Source of the DNA: Gemmatimonadaceae bacterium | GTDB taxonomy: Bacteria; Gemmatimonadota; Gemmatimonadetes; Gemmatimonadales; Gemmatimonadaceae | Direction: 5' to 3' | DNA: 64,000 nt | NCBI GenBank assembly: GCA_025934775.1 | Contig: JAICWO010000002.1 | Coordinates: 124,001 to 188,000, forward strand | Shown: piece after piece, positions 54,078-62,568 of the stretch | Layout of the letters: every line of letters begins with the position of its first letter | Numbering within the stretch: position 1 is the first letter of the stretch | Translations under genes and position numbers: made by a program | The notes under the pieces: model-generated | Database searches by the model: none | What the model saw: only the letters and a program-made list of their open reading frames with translations | What the model was told of the DNA's origin: nothing

Positions 54078-55049
54078 ATGATCCAGCGCACCTTCGGACG
54101 CACCGGCTGGCGTGTCGGAGAAGTCGGCTACGGGATGTGGGGATTGGCCGGCTGGACCGGATCCGACGACATGGAATCGCTCGACTCACTCGAGCGCGCG
54201 GTCGACCTCGGCTGCACCTTCTTCGACACCGCGGCCGCGTACGGCGACGGACGCAGCGAGCGGATTCTCGGACGCGTGATCCACAATAATCCGGGAAAGC
54301 GTCTCTACGCCGCGACGAAGATCGCGCCGAAGAATCGCACGTGGCCGTCGCGCCGCGGGTTCAAGCTCGACGACGTGTTTCCGTCGGACTACATCCGCGC
54401 CAGCGCGGAGGAGAGCCTCGAGCGGCTCGGTATCGAACGGATCGACCTGCTCCAATTTCATGTGTGGGAAGACGACTGGTCGACCGACGAACGGTGGCAG
54501 CGCGCGGTGGACGACCTGAAGCGCGAAGGCCTCGTGAGCGCGATCGGCATCAGCGTGAACCGATGGGAGCCGTGGAACGGCATTCGAACGCTGCGCACGG
54601 GGCTGATCGATGCGGTGCAGGTGATCTACAACATCTTCGACCAGTCGCCGGAGGACGAGCTGTTCCCGGTCTGCCGTGAGCTTGGCGTCGCGCTGATCGC
54701 GCGCGTCCCGTTCGACGAGGGGTCGCTCACCGGGACGCTGACTCGCGACAGCGGGTGGCCGGAGGGAGATTTTCGGAACATCTACTTCACGCGGGCGAAT
54801 CTCGAGCCGACGGTCGAGCACGTCGAGCGGCTGCAGGCGGACTTTCCGCCAGATACCGACCTGCCGGAGCTTGCACTCCGATTCATCCTCTCGAACCCGG
54901 ACGTCGCCGTGGTGATCCCGGGCATGCGCAAAGCGACACACGTCCGCGCGAACGCGGGCGCGAGCGACAAGGGGCCATTGTCCAACGAAGAGATCGGCCG
55001 GCTGCGTTTGCATCGGTGGGACCGAGTGCCGACGGAGTGGTCGAATTAG
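54078..55049 (+). CDS. Aldo/keto reductase
   Basis: A 323-residue NAD(P)H-dependent oxidoreductase with the family (beta/alpha)8 barrel. The catalytic tetrad is visible: Asp50 and Tyr55 in FFDTAAAYGDGRSE, Lys81 in AATKIAPK and His128 in LQFHVWED. Further family strings are SAEESLERLGIERIDLLQFH, SAIGISVNRWEPW and RFILSNPDVAVVIPGMRKA. The group with this last motif reduces small aldehydes and ketones; the true substrate is open. It shares a 24-bp divergent promoter with the LMF-like gene and appears leaderless. Confidence 0.93.
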   Translation: MIQRTFGRTGWRVGEVGYGMWGLAGWTGSDDMESLDSLERAVDLGCTFFDTAAAYGDGRSERILGRVIHNNPGKRLYAATKIAPKNRTWPSRRGFKLDDVFPSDYIRASAEESLERLGIERIDLLQFHVWEDDWSTDERWQRAVDDLKREGLVSAIGISVNRWEPWNGIRTLRTGLIDAVQVIYNIFDQSPEDELFPVCRELGVALIARVPFDEGSLTGTLTRDSGWPEGDFRNIYFTRANLEPTVEHVERLQADFPPDTDLPELALRFILSNPDVAVVIPGMRKATHVRANAGASDKGPLSNEEIGRLRLHRWDRVPTEWSN

Positions 55050-55065
55050 TGGAGCGTAGAAAGTA

Positions 55066-55116
55066 GAGAGTGGAGGGTAGAGATCGGATGGACTCGACTC
55101 TCCACTCTCCACTCTC
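55066..55116. repeat. GAGAGTGGAG-type inverted repeat
   Basis: The left arm GAGAGTGGAGGGTAGAGA (55066-55083) and the right arm (55096-55116, CTCTCCACTCTC repeated) are inverted copies with a short loop. The right arm also holds a direct repeat of CTCTCCA. It lies between the aldo/keto reductase stop and the next permease gene and may serve as a terminator or be a dispersed repeat. Confidence 0.6.
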
Positions 55117-55158
55117 CCGGCAGTACATTCTCTCCGCCTGCCCCAAGGACCCTCCCCG

Positions 55159-57618
55159 ATGTCCAACTTCGCCCGCGAGCTGCGTCATGCTTGGCGCCGC
55201 CTGCGCCGCGCGCCCGCGTTCACCGTCACGACCTTCGTCGTTCTCGCGCTGGGACTCGGCGCGACGACGGCGATCTTCAGTATCGTCTACGGCATTCTGC
55301 TCCGGCCGCTTCCATATCCGAACGCGGATCGGTTGATGGTCGTGTCGCATTCGCTCGTCGTGCCCGGGGTCGATCACGTGGACGAGTCGGATGCGACGTT
55401 CATGCTGTATCAGGCACACAACACCGTCTTCGACGGCATCGGCGCGTACCACGAGACGGACCTCAACCTCGGCGTCGCGAACGGGGCGGGGCAGCCGGAG
55501 CGCGTGAGCGCCGCGGGGGTGAGCGCGAGTCTGCTGCCGACGCTCGGCGTCGCGCCCGCCGCCGGCCGCGCGTTCAGCACGGACGAAGACCGCGTGGGCG
55601 GGCCCAAGGTGGTCATCCTCGCGGACCAGCTCTGGCGCCGGAAATTCGGCGGCGATCGCGCGCTCGTGGGGCAGAACGTCCTCATCGACGGGACGCTGCG
55701 GCAGGTCGTCGGCATCATGCCGGCGAGTTTCCATTACCCTAATACCAGAACTGAAATCTGGTTCCCGCTGCAGCTCGACCCTGCGCACTCGGCGCCGGGC
55801 AATTTCAACTACGTCGCGGTGGCCCGGCTGAAGCCGAACGTCACGCCCGCCGCGGCGACGGCGGAGCTCACGCGCATTCTGCCGCGGCTGCTCGAGGAAT
55901 ATCCGAGCGACATTCCGCCGGCCATGTTCGAGAAGGTGCACTTGCGTCCCGTGCTCACGCCGCTGCGCGACGTGATGACGAAGGACGTGCGCGGCCTGCT
56001 GTGGATTCTCTTCGGCGCGGTGGGGCTCCTGCTCGTGATCGCGTGCGCCAACGTCGCGGATCTCTTTCTCGTGCGCGCCGAGGGCCGGCAGCGAGAGCTC
56101 GCGGTGCGCAACGCGCTCGGCGCGCGGCGCTCGACGCTCCTCGCGCAGCACATGAGCGAGGCGATCGTGCTCGCGGCGCTGGCGACCGTCGCGGGGCTCC
56201 TGCTCGCGGCGAGCGGCATCGGGCTGCTCGCGTCGCTGCCGAGCGGCATCGACGTGCCGCGCTTGTCGGAGGTGAGTCTCAACGGCGTGGTCCTGCTCTT
56301 CGCGGTGGGGACGGCGCTCCTCTGCGCGATCGCGGTGAGCGTGGTGCCGCTCCTCCGTACGCTGCGCATTCCGATCGCCGTCGTGCTGCGCGAGTCGGGG
56401 CGCTCGGCGACGTCGGGGCGCGAGAAGCATCGCGTGCGGTCGGTGCTGGTGGTCGCGCAAGTGGCGCTCGCGCTGGTGCTCGTCGCCGCCTCGGGGCTGC
56501 TCGCGCGCAGCTTCGAGCGATTGCGCGGCGTCACGCCCGGCATGAACGCCGACGGCCTTTGGAGTATGCGTATTGCACTTCCATCATCGCGGTACGGGAC
56601 GACGCCGGTCATCGCGGGGTTCTACACGAACCTGCTCGACCGGGTGCGCGCCATTCCCGGCGTGCAGCAGGCCGCGCTCACCACGTGGGTGCCGCTGACG
56701 GACGACAACGACAACAGCACGCTCCAGGTGGAAGATCATCCCCTTCCGCCGAACTCGGTGCCGCCGGTGCACGACCTCGTCTACGCGACGAGCGACTACT
56801 TCAGCACCATGGGAATTCCGCTGCTTTCCGGGCGTGCGCTCGGCACGCAGGACCCCAACCACCCGCTGTTCGAGGCCGTCGTCAGCCGCGCGTTCGCCGC
56901 GCAGTACTGGCACGGCGGCTCGGCGCTTGGCAAGCGTGTGCGGCCGTGGATCACCGGGCCGTGGTTCACCGTCGTCGGCGTCACCGGCGACGTGCATCTC
57001 AAGGCGCTCGACCAGCCCGCGGAAGCGGCCGTGTATTTCCCGATCATCTTCTCGATGCCCGACAGCGTCGTCGCGTTCGACAACGTCGCGCTGATGATCC
57101 GGAGCGCGCCGGGTCCGGTGAACGTGCTCTCCGCCGCGCGCGGGGTGGTGCAGTCGCTCGATCCGAGCTTGCCGACGTACGGAGAGCGGCCGATGAGCGA
57201 CATCGTGCGCGCGGCGTCGGCGAGAGCGCGTTTTCTCGTGCTGCTCCTCGGCGTGGCGAGCGCGATCGCGCTCGTGCTCGGCGCGGTGGGTTTGTATGGC
57301 GTGATGGCGTACGGCGTGAGCTTGCGCCAGCGCGAGATCGGCGTTCGGGTCGCGCTCGGCGCGCAGCCGTCGGCGGTGAGCCGCATGATCTCGCGGCAGG
57401 GGCTCGCGCTCGCGACGGCGGGCGTGGTCGTGGGATTGATCGCGGCGGTCGCGACGACACGGCTGTTGCGCGGCCTGCTCTACGAGATCAGCCCGACCGA
57501 TCCGCTCACGTTGGGCGGGACGGTGGCGGTTCTGCTCGCCGTGGCGTTCGTGGCATCGTGGCTGCCGGCACGGCGAGCCTCGGTGGTGGACCCCGCGGTG
57601 GTGCTGCGCAGCGAATGA
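55159..57618 (+). CDS. MacB/FtsX-type permease (duplicated orphan permease) without prefix domain
   Basis: An 819-residue permease like the one at 45757 but starting directly at TM1 (FARELRHAWRRLRRAPAFTV then TFVVLALGLGATTAIFSIVY). It has a MacB periplasmic core (about 45-240), a first FtsX block (LLWILFGAVGLLLVIACANV, ELAVRNALGARRSTLLAQHM) and a C-terminal second block (LVLGAVGLYGVMAYGVSLRQ, EIGVRVALGAQPSAVSRMIS). There is no ATP-binding domain and no PadR gene beside it. A/T-rich codon patches occur at 55733-55760 and 56563-56590. Confidence 0.9.
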   Translation: MSNFARELRHAWRRLRRAPAFTVTTFVVLALGLGATTAIFSIVYGILLRPLPYPNADRLMVVSHSLVVPGVDHVDESDATFMLYQAHNTVFDGIGAYHETDLNLGVANGAGQPERVSAAGVSASLLPTLGVAPAAGRAFSTDEDRVGGPKVVILADQLWRRKFGGDRALVGQNVLIDGTLRQVVGIMPASFHYPNTRTEIWFPLQLDPAHSAPGNFNYVAVARLKPNVTPAAATAELTRILPRLLEEYPSDIPPAMFEKVHLRPVLTPLRDVMTKDVRGLLWILFGAVGLLLVIACANVADLFLVRAEGRQRELAVRNALGARRSTLLAQHMSEAIVLAALATVAGLLLAASGIGLLASLPSGIDVPRLSEVSLNGVVLLFAVGTALLCAIAVSVVPLLRTLRIPIAVVLRESGRSATSGREKHRVRSVLVVAQVALALVLVAASGLLARSFERLRGVTPGMNADGLWSMRIALPSSRYGTTPVIAGFYTNLLDRVRAIPGVQQAALTTWVPLTDDNDNSTLQVEDHPLPPNSVPPVHDLVYATSDYFSTMGIPLLSGRALGTQDPNHPLFEAVVSRAFAAQYWHGGSALGKRVRPWITGPWFTVVGVTGDVHLKALDQPAEAAVYFPIIFSMPDSVVAFDNVALMIRSAPGPVNVLSAARGVVQSLDPSLPTYGERPMSDIVRAASARARFLVLLLGVASAIALVLGAVGLYGVMAYGVSLRQREIGVRVALGAQPSAVSRMISRQGLALATAGVVVGLIAAVATTRLLRGLLYEISPTDPLTLGGTVAVLLAVAFVASWLPARRASVVDPAVVLRSE

Positions 57619-57672
57619 CCGACCTCTAGATTCCGTAGCGGTTGCTCGTTGGCTGTTCCCCGAGGTGTTGCC

Positions 57673-58488
57673 ATGAAGTCCTGGAAGTCAATCGCGGCTG
57701 CCGCCGCGCTCGCCGTAGTCGCAGCCGCGTGCGGGTCGGATGCTCCGACCGCACCGCACTCGTCGTCGAGCACGCTCGATCTCTCGACCGTGTTCGCCCA
57801 GATGTCTATGGGAAACGCCGACGCCATGCCCGGTGCGCGCGCCGCGACCGGCGTGCCGTTCACCGGGACCGCGCCGGCGCCATCGAGCGCCTCATGCGCG
57901 TACTCCGGCGCGACGCAGGGCTTCACCTGCGCGCCAGCGACCGTGGATGGAATCAAGTTCACGCTGTCGTACTGGTTGTACGACGCGGCGGGCCACGCCC
58001 TCGACGCGCCCGACGCCTCGAAGACCGCGTCCGTGCGCACCGTGACGGATGCGGCCGGGACGCTCGCGCTGGCCGGCGTGCAGAGCATTGGAGAGAGCAT
58101 CGCTCTCACCGAGCACAGCGACATGACGCTGAGCGGTTTGCTGTCGAACGGGCGCACGCTCAACGGCACGTCGGCGTCGCACTACGACATCTCGTTCTCC
58201 GCGTCGACGCCAGTGCACAGCGTGATGGACGATTCGAGCGTCACGACGAACGTCGTGGTGCCCACGAACCCCACCGATGGCCAGTACTGGCCGGCGTCGG
58301 GTACGATCGCCAGCACGATGCACATGGTCACGACGAGCCAGTCGCTGCCGTCGATCTCGATGACGAATCACATCCTGATCACGTTCGACGGCACGAGCCG
58401 CGTGAAGTTCACGCTGACGGCGGACGGCGGCTCCCCGTCGACGTGCACGATCGACCTGAGCGGAAAGACGCCGCCGGTCTGCTCCTGA
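57673..58488 (+). CDS. Exported lipoprotein, hypothetical
   Basis: A 271-residue lipoprotein: MKSWKSIAAAAALAVVAAAC gives the lipid Cys at residue 20, followed by a Ser/Thr/Pro linker. The mature protein is beta-rich and strongly Ser/Thr/Ala-biased (IALTEHSDMTLSGLLSNGRT, YDISFSASTPVHSVMDD, HILITFDGTSRVKFTLTADG), with cysteines in CAYSGATQGFTC and near the end (CTIDLSGKTPPVC) that could form two disulfides. GAGGTG precedes the ATG. No family recognised. Its TGA abuts the next gene's stop on the other strand (TGATCA). Confidence 0.72.
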   Translation: MKSWKSIAAAAALAVVAAACGSDAPTAPHSSSSTLDLSTVFAQMSMGNADAMPGARAATGVPFTGTAPAPSSASCAYSGATQGFTCAPATVDGIKFTLSYWLYDAAGHALDAPDASKTASVRTVTDAAGTLALAGVQSIGESIALTEHSDMTLSGLLSNGRTLNGTSASHYDISFSASTPVHSVMDDSSVTTNVVVPTNPTDGQYWPASGTIASTMHMVTTSQSLPSISMTNHILITFDGTSRVKFTLTADGGSPSTCTIDLSGKTPPVCS

Positions 58489-60069
58489 TCACGGGGCGCG
58501 AGCCCGAGTCTGGAGCTCGAATTCGCGCAGGCTGTCGGGTGGGTTGAAGACCACTGCGCCGGCCCAGTCGTAGATCTCGTTGCCGACGCTCGTACCGACG
58601 AGCAGGATCGCTTGGCAGGAACCGCGAACGCGCGCCAGCCGCATGAGCATTTCTGGATTCGCGATCCGTTCCGCCACGTTCGTGTGCAGCGTGAGGTAGA
58701 CCCAGCCGCGTGCATAGCCGGTGACGGCGTACAGCGCGCACGGCCTGGCGACGGGCTGCAGCGCGTCGAGGACCGCGCGGTCATGCGCGAGGGTCTCGGA
58801 GATGTCGCGCGTCCGGCCCGGATGGTAAATCGCGTTCGCCGCGACGAGCGCGATCCACGCCGCCGCGAACGCCCGTTGCGCACCGCGCCGAAGCTGCGTC
58901 AGTCCGATCGCGAGCAGCACGCACAGGACGATCTCCGCCTTCGGGCGATCGAACGTGTACTCGGTGGCGTGCTGCATCAGCACCAGATTTTCCACGAGCG
59001 GGATCGCGGCGACGACGACGAGCGCGAGCAGCGGCTCCGGCACGTCTGGCCAGCGGCGCGACTGCGCGCGAACGCAGAGCGGCGCGGCGAGCGCGAGCAG
59101 CGGGAGGAGCAAAAACGATCGGTAATAGCCGCGCACCAGCCCCCACAAGCTTCCCGCCGCCGCGTCGCGCGCAACGGCGCGCTTCCCGAGCGCCAGGACG
59201 AGCGGACGAATCCCGATCGTGAGCGCGAAGTGCGCAAGGAAAGTCACGCCGGCGAGCAACGCGCCCGCGATCACCGCGATCGCGAGCCGGCGCGGCGTGC
59301 GGCGCGCCGGATCGGCACTCGAATCTCGCGCGTACCACCAGAGCCAACCCGCGATCGCGAGATTCGCGATGTACCCAGTCCATTCGATCGAGGGGCCAAG
59401 CACGCTCGTGACGATCAGCCCCGCGAGCTGCGCACGCGTTGCACCTTCGCCGCCCTCCCAGCGGCGCAGCACGCGTAGGAAAAAGAGGAGCTGCAGCATC
59501 CACACGGGCTGAAAGAGCGAGTGATGCCAGTAGATCAGTCCGTGCGAGAACAGCGTCTCGATCGAGAACAGATACGTGCACGCGGTGAGCAGCGTCGCCG
59601 TCCCGCGGAGCTCGGGCGAGATCGCGCTCGCTCCGAGCGCCTCGTACACGAGGAGCGCGAGCAGCAGCGTCGCGAGTAGATGGATGGCAAAGTTCATCGC
59701 CATCAGATTCTGTGGATTCGCGTCGGCGTGGAATGCGCCAAGCACGGCGTACGGGACGAGGAAACCGATCGACCCGAACGATGTGTAGAAGCGGTTGCCG
59801 CGCGCATCCGGCACCGTGCTGCCGAAGTTGAGATTTTGCTGGGGCGATCGCGCAAGGTTCACGATCGGCAGATAGTGGTGCACGCTCGGCGGGGCCTCGC
59901 GGAGCGCCTGCACCGTGAGGAGCACGTGGTAGGTCGCGTCGAGATCCTGCACGTTCTCGCGCGGATCGTACGTCTGGAGCCGCAACAGAACGGACAGGAT
60001 CCAGAGCACCACGATCGGCGCGACGAGACCGCGATATCCCCGGCTGACGAGCAAACGCAGCGAGTGCAT
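58489..60069 (-). CDS. Polytopic membrane protein (glycosyltransferase-C-like)
   Basis: A 526-residue integral membrane protein with about ten helices (for example LVAPIVVLWILSVLLRL, IGFLVPYAVLGAF, FAIHLLATLLLALLVYEAL, LFLPLLALAAPLCVR-like, LVVVAAIPLVENLVLMQ). The first loop YDPRENVQDLDATYHVLL has acidic residues soon after TM1, as in PMT/GT-C-type enzymes that use lipid-linked sugars. The last ~90 residues are a soluble part (ALYAVTGYARGWVYLTLHTN, AQAILLVGTSVGNEIYDWAG-like). Function is inferred only from architecture. The ATG at 60069 was preferred to the one at 60135. Convergent with the lipoprotein gene. Confidence 0.72.
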   Translation of the reverse strand: MHSLRLLVSRGYRGLVAPIVVLWILSVLLRLQTYDPRENVQDLDATYHVLLTVQALREAPPSVHHYLPIVNLARSPQQNLNFGSTVPDARGNRFYTSFGSIGFLVPYAVLGAFHADANPQNLMAMNFAIHLLATLLLALLVYEALGASAISPELRGTATLLTACTYLFSIETLFSHGLIYWHHSLFQPVWMLQLLFFLRVLRRWEGGEGATRAQLAGLIVTSVLGPSIEWTGYIANLAIAGWLWWYARDSSADPARRTPRRLAIAVIAGALLAGVTFLAHFALTIGIRPLVLALGKRAVARDAAAGSLWGLVRGYYRSFLLLPLLALAAPLCVRAQSRRWPDVPEPLLALVVVAAIPLVENLVLMQHATEYTFDRPKAEIVLCVLLAIGLTQLRRGAQRAFAAAWIALVAANAIYHPGRTRDISETLAHDRAVLDALQPVARPCALYAVTGYARGWVYLTLHTNVAERIANPEMLMRLARVRGSCQAILLVGTSVGNEIYDWAGAVVFNPPDSLREFELQTRARAP

Positions 60070-60212
60070 GGCCCCAAGATACGGCGCCCGGGATATTTCG
60101 CGCGTGCTAATTTGTCGGTTCCACTGGGGGCGCACGCTCGCGGCTCCAATCGCTGGACGAGCGGTCGCGTCCTAGATTGCCGACGCTCGGCCGCCTCCCG
60201 CCACTTCACACG

Positions 60213-61139
60213 ATGCGCTTCCACTCACGATTCGCCGTCATTCCACTCGTCGCGGTCCTCGCGGGGCTGCTGCGCGACTCGCTCGGTTTTCGCGGCACCG
60301 CGATCACCGACGCGTTGACGATGGAAGGCATCGGCAAGGGGTACACGACGGAGCAGAGCAGCGTGCTCGCGGTGAAGGCCGGCGCCGACATTCTGCTCAA
60401 GCCGAGCGACCCGACGAAGGCAATCGACGCGGTGGTGGCGGCGGTGGAGCGCGGTGAGATCTCACGGGCGCGGATCGACACGGCGGCGCGGCACATGTTG
60501 GAGCTCAAGGTGCGCTCCGGCGTCGCATTCGCGCCGATGGTCTCGCTCGAGCGGTTGCGCGACATCGTCGGCTCGCCCGAGCATCGCGCGGTCACGGCGG
60601 ACATCGCCAAGCGCGCCGTGACGCTGCTTCGCGATCGGGATTCGCTGGTGCCTCTGTCCGGAGACACGGGCCGCGTCCTCGTGATTCAGTACGCGCCCGA
60701 AACGGAGGTCAAGGCGGGTCGGACGTTCAATGCCGAGATGCGCGCCGGGCTTCGCCGCGCCAACGTCGGGCGGAGCCGTCGCGCCGCCGTGCAGATCGTC
60801 CGCATCATGCCCAACGCGAGCGGCGATCAGCTCGCGTCCATTGCGCGGACCGCGGCGTCGGCGAGTGCGGTCATCGTCACCGCGTACGTTCGCCGCGTGG
60901 AAGGGCAGGGCCGCTTCGCCATTCCGCAGCCGATCGCCGCGTGGATCGACACGCTCGCGCAGCGCCAACACACCATCGTCGTCACGTTCGGCAATCCCTA
61001 TCTCATTCAGCAATTCCCGAACGTCGGCACGTACATGGCGACGTACGGCGTTGGCGACGATCCCGAGCGCGCGCCGGTGTCATTGCCCGGCTTTTTCCGC
61101 CCCGGCGCCGGCGTTCAGCGCGCCGCGAGCGTACGCTAG
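60213..61139 (+). pseudogene. Remnant of a secreted GH3 beta-N-acetylhexosaminidase/glucosidase gene
   Basis: A 308-residue open frame that looks like a GH3 enzyme with large pieces missing. A signal peptide (MRFHSRFAVIPLVAVLAG) runs straight into LLRDSLGFRGTAITDALTME, a segment that normally lies about 250 residues into the barrel and holds the nucleophile Asp (in TDALTM). It then continues through AVKAGADILLKPSD and the second-domain strings AVTLLRDRDSLVPL and HTIVVTFGNPYLIQQFPNVG. Near the C-terminus TYGVGDD joins directly to APVSLPGFFRPGAG, where about 20 residues are usually present. Both joins are in frame. Without the front of the barrel the product is unlikely to be a working glycosidase. 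Confidence 0.7.
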
Positions 61140-61645
61140 CACGTTGGCGGCGGCGCGCCCACGGGCGGCCCGGATGGGGGCATGCTGCCGCTGCGCACCA
61201 CCACAGTGCGGGTCTGCACGACTTCATGTTGGATCACGATCTGTCGCACGGGCACACCATCGAGCGTGGCGGGCTGGTAACGCCACGTGCCCACCGTCGG
61301 GAGCAGGGCATCGGTGAGCGCCCTGCTGTTCGTGCGCACGACGCTGGCACTGTTCGCCTCGGGGTAGCCGAGCGTGTCGACCACCAGCTCCACGTCGGTC
61401 GAGCAGCATCCGTCGCGCGGTTCCGGCTCGCGGAAGTCGGGGTGCGAGCCGACCGAGATGCGCACTGCTCGTACGGTCACCGCACAGTCGCGATACACCG
61501 GTCCTGTTGCGAGATACACGGAATCCGGCGCCGCGATCTGACAGTTGCGTGTCCGCACGCCCGTCTGGGTGCTCGCGCAGGCGGAGATGATCCCGGCGAG
61601 CGCGGCGAACGGAACTAGCCAACACGCGTGCCGAAGCTGCATCAT
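61136..61645 (-). CDS. Lipoprotein with a TonB-C-like domain
   Basis: A 169-residue lipoprotein (MMQLRHACWLVPFAALAGII then SAC as the lipobox). After a Cys-containing region (RNCQIAAPD, VYRDCAVTV, PRDGCCSTDVELVVD) comes a segment like the TonB C-terminal domain used in 'energy transducer TonB' proteins (ALLPTVGTWRYQPATLDGVP followed by VRQIVIQHEVV). The tail is Pro/Gly-rich (SMPPSGPPVGAPPPTC). It ends on a base overlap with the GH3 remnant (convergent). A role in periplasmic contacts is possible; it lacks the TonB helix and proline arm. Confidence 0.65.
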   Translation of the reverse strand: MMQLRHACWLVPFAALAGIISACASTQTGVRTRNCQIAAPDSVYLATGPVYRDCAVTVRAVRISVGSHPDFREPEPRDGCCSTDVELVVDTLGYPEANSASVVRTNSRALTDALLPTVGTWRYQPATLDGVPVRQIVIQHEVVQTRTVVVRSGSMPPSGPPVGAPPPTC

Positions 61646-61768
61646 GTTGCCGATACTCCGATTGTCGGGTGCGTGCCGCCGCGTCGCGTGCGTGGTCCTG
61701 ACAATCTGATCAGAAGCGCCGACGCCGGCCAGCTCTCGACCGACCGAGTTTCACAAAAGTCTGATTCC

Positions 61769-62050
61769 GTGCCTGCTTCGCTGGAACCCTCCGCGACATC
61801 CGTCTGCCGTCTCTGCAAGGTCGCGACGGCGCGCATTCACTTCACGAGCAACCTGCGTGAGATCGACGTCTCCTGCGAAACGTGCGGGCGCTTTCGCGTC
61901 GAGATTCCGGGATACGACATGAACCTCGACGAGTTGACCGGCGCGCAGCGGCTCGAGCTGATCGGGAAGATCAAAGCCAAGCGCGCGTCGGGCGACGACT
62001 CGCCGCTGATCACGAACGACGACCTCAAGTCCATCCTCGGCCGGGGTTGA
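61769..62050 (+). CDS. Small zinc-ribbon protein, hypothetical
   Basis: A 93-residue product if the GTG at 61769 is used. Two Cys pairs (CRLCKV and SCETCGRF) spaced by about 25 residues make a zinc ribbon. A short helix with YDMNLDELTGAQRLELIGKI and a basic, acidic-ended tail follow. The start is uncertain: the frame is open back to a GTG at 61628, but that part is low in coding character and has no ribosome site. Function unknown; nucleic-acid or protein binding would fit the fold. Confidence 0.5.
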   Translation: MPASLEPSATSVCRLCKVATARIHFTSNLREIDVSCETCGRFRVEIPGYDMNLDELTGAQRLELIGKIKAKRASGDDSPLITNDDLKSILGRG

Positions 62051-62089
62051 TGTATCATTCGGGTCACCCGGACCCGAGAGGGGATCGAG

Positions 62090-62365
62090 ATGCCGTGTCT
62101 TTTCGCGCTCATCGCGCTCGCCGCACCGCGCATCGTCATTCTCGCGCTGTGGTTCTTCTCGACGTGGTTCACCGGCCTGTTCGCGACGATTCTCTGGCCG
62201 GTCCTCGGTTTCATCTTCCTGCCGACGACACTGCTCTGGTACACGGCGGTGGCGCACTGGTGGGGCGGCCACTGGTCGCTCTGGCCGGTCGTCGGGTTGG
62301 TAATCGCCTTGATGATCGACATTTCGCCGGCGAAAGGACGGCGGCGTCGGGTCGTGGAGGAGTAG
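62090..62365 (+). CDS. Small Trp-rich membrane protein, hypothetical
   Basis: A 91-residue protein that is mostly hydrophobic: three helices (CLFALIALAAPRIVILALWF, TGLFATILWPVLGFIFLPTT, WSLWPVVGLVIALMIDI), the second containing several aromatics, and a basic tail (KGRRRRVVEE). AGGGGATCGAG precedes the ATG. It resembles short membrane proteins found widely in Proteobacteria and other phyla with no known role. Confidence 0.7.
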   Translation: MPCLFALIALAAPRIVILALWFFSTWFTGLFATILWPVLGFIFLPTTLLWYTAVAHWWGGHWSLWPVVGLVIALMIDISPAKGRRRRVVEE

Positions 62366-62402
62366 GTCGTTCGCTCGGGGAATTTCACTCGGCGAATACG
62401 GG

Positions 62403-62484
62403 TGGATTTGGGACGCGCCGAATAGGGTAGCTCGACCAGTCCGCCCTCGTTTGCTAGGTCCGCCGAGTCCGCGTCCCAAATCCA
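62403..62484. repeat. 15-bp inverted repeat with 52-bp spacer
   Basis: TGGATTTGGGACGCG at 62403-62417 and its exact complement at 62470-62484. The loop is GC-rich and contains no gene. It follows the small membrane protein gene and may be a dispersed repeat or part of a structured RNA. Confidence 0.65.
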
Positions 62485-62536
62485 TCCAGCCTTCCTTGGC
62501 GACTGTACGATACAGAAAAATAAGCTGGTAAATACA

Positions 62537-62568
62537 GAACGCCCCCACACTCGCGTGCAGGGGCGTTC
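62537..62568 (-). terminator. Terminator-like hairpin
   Basis: GAACGCCCC (62537-62545) pairs with GGGGCGTTC (62560-62568). Read on the minus strand the hairpin is followed by CTGTATTT and, a little later, TTATTTTT, like a Rho-independent terminator. However, no minus-strand gene lies upstream of it within 580 bp, so an unrecognised short transcript would have to exist. Confidence 0.45.
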
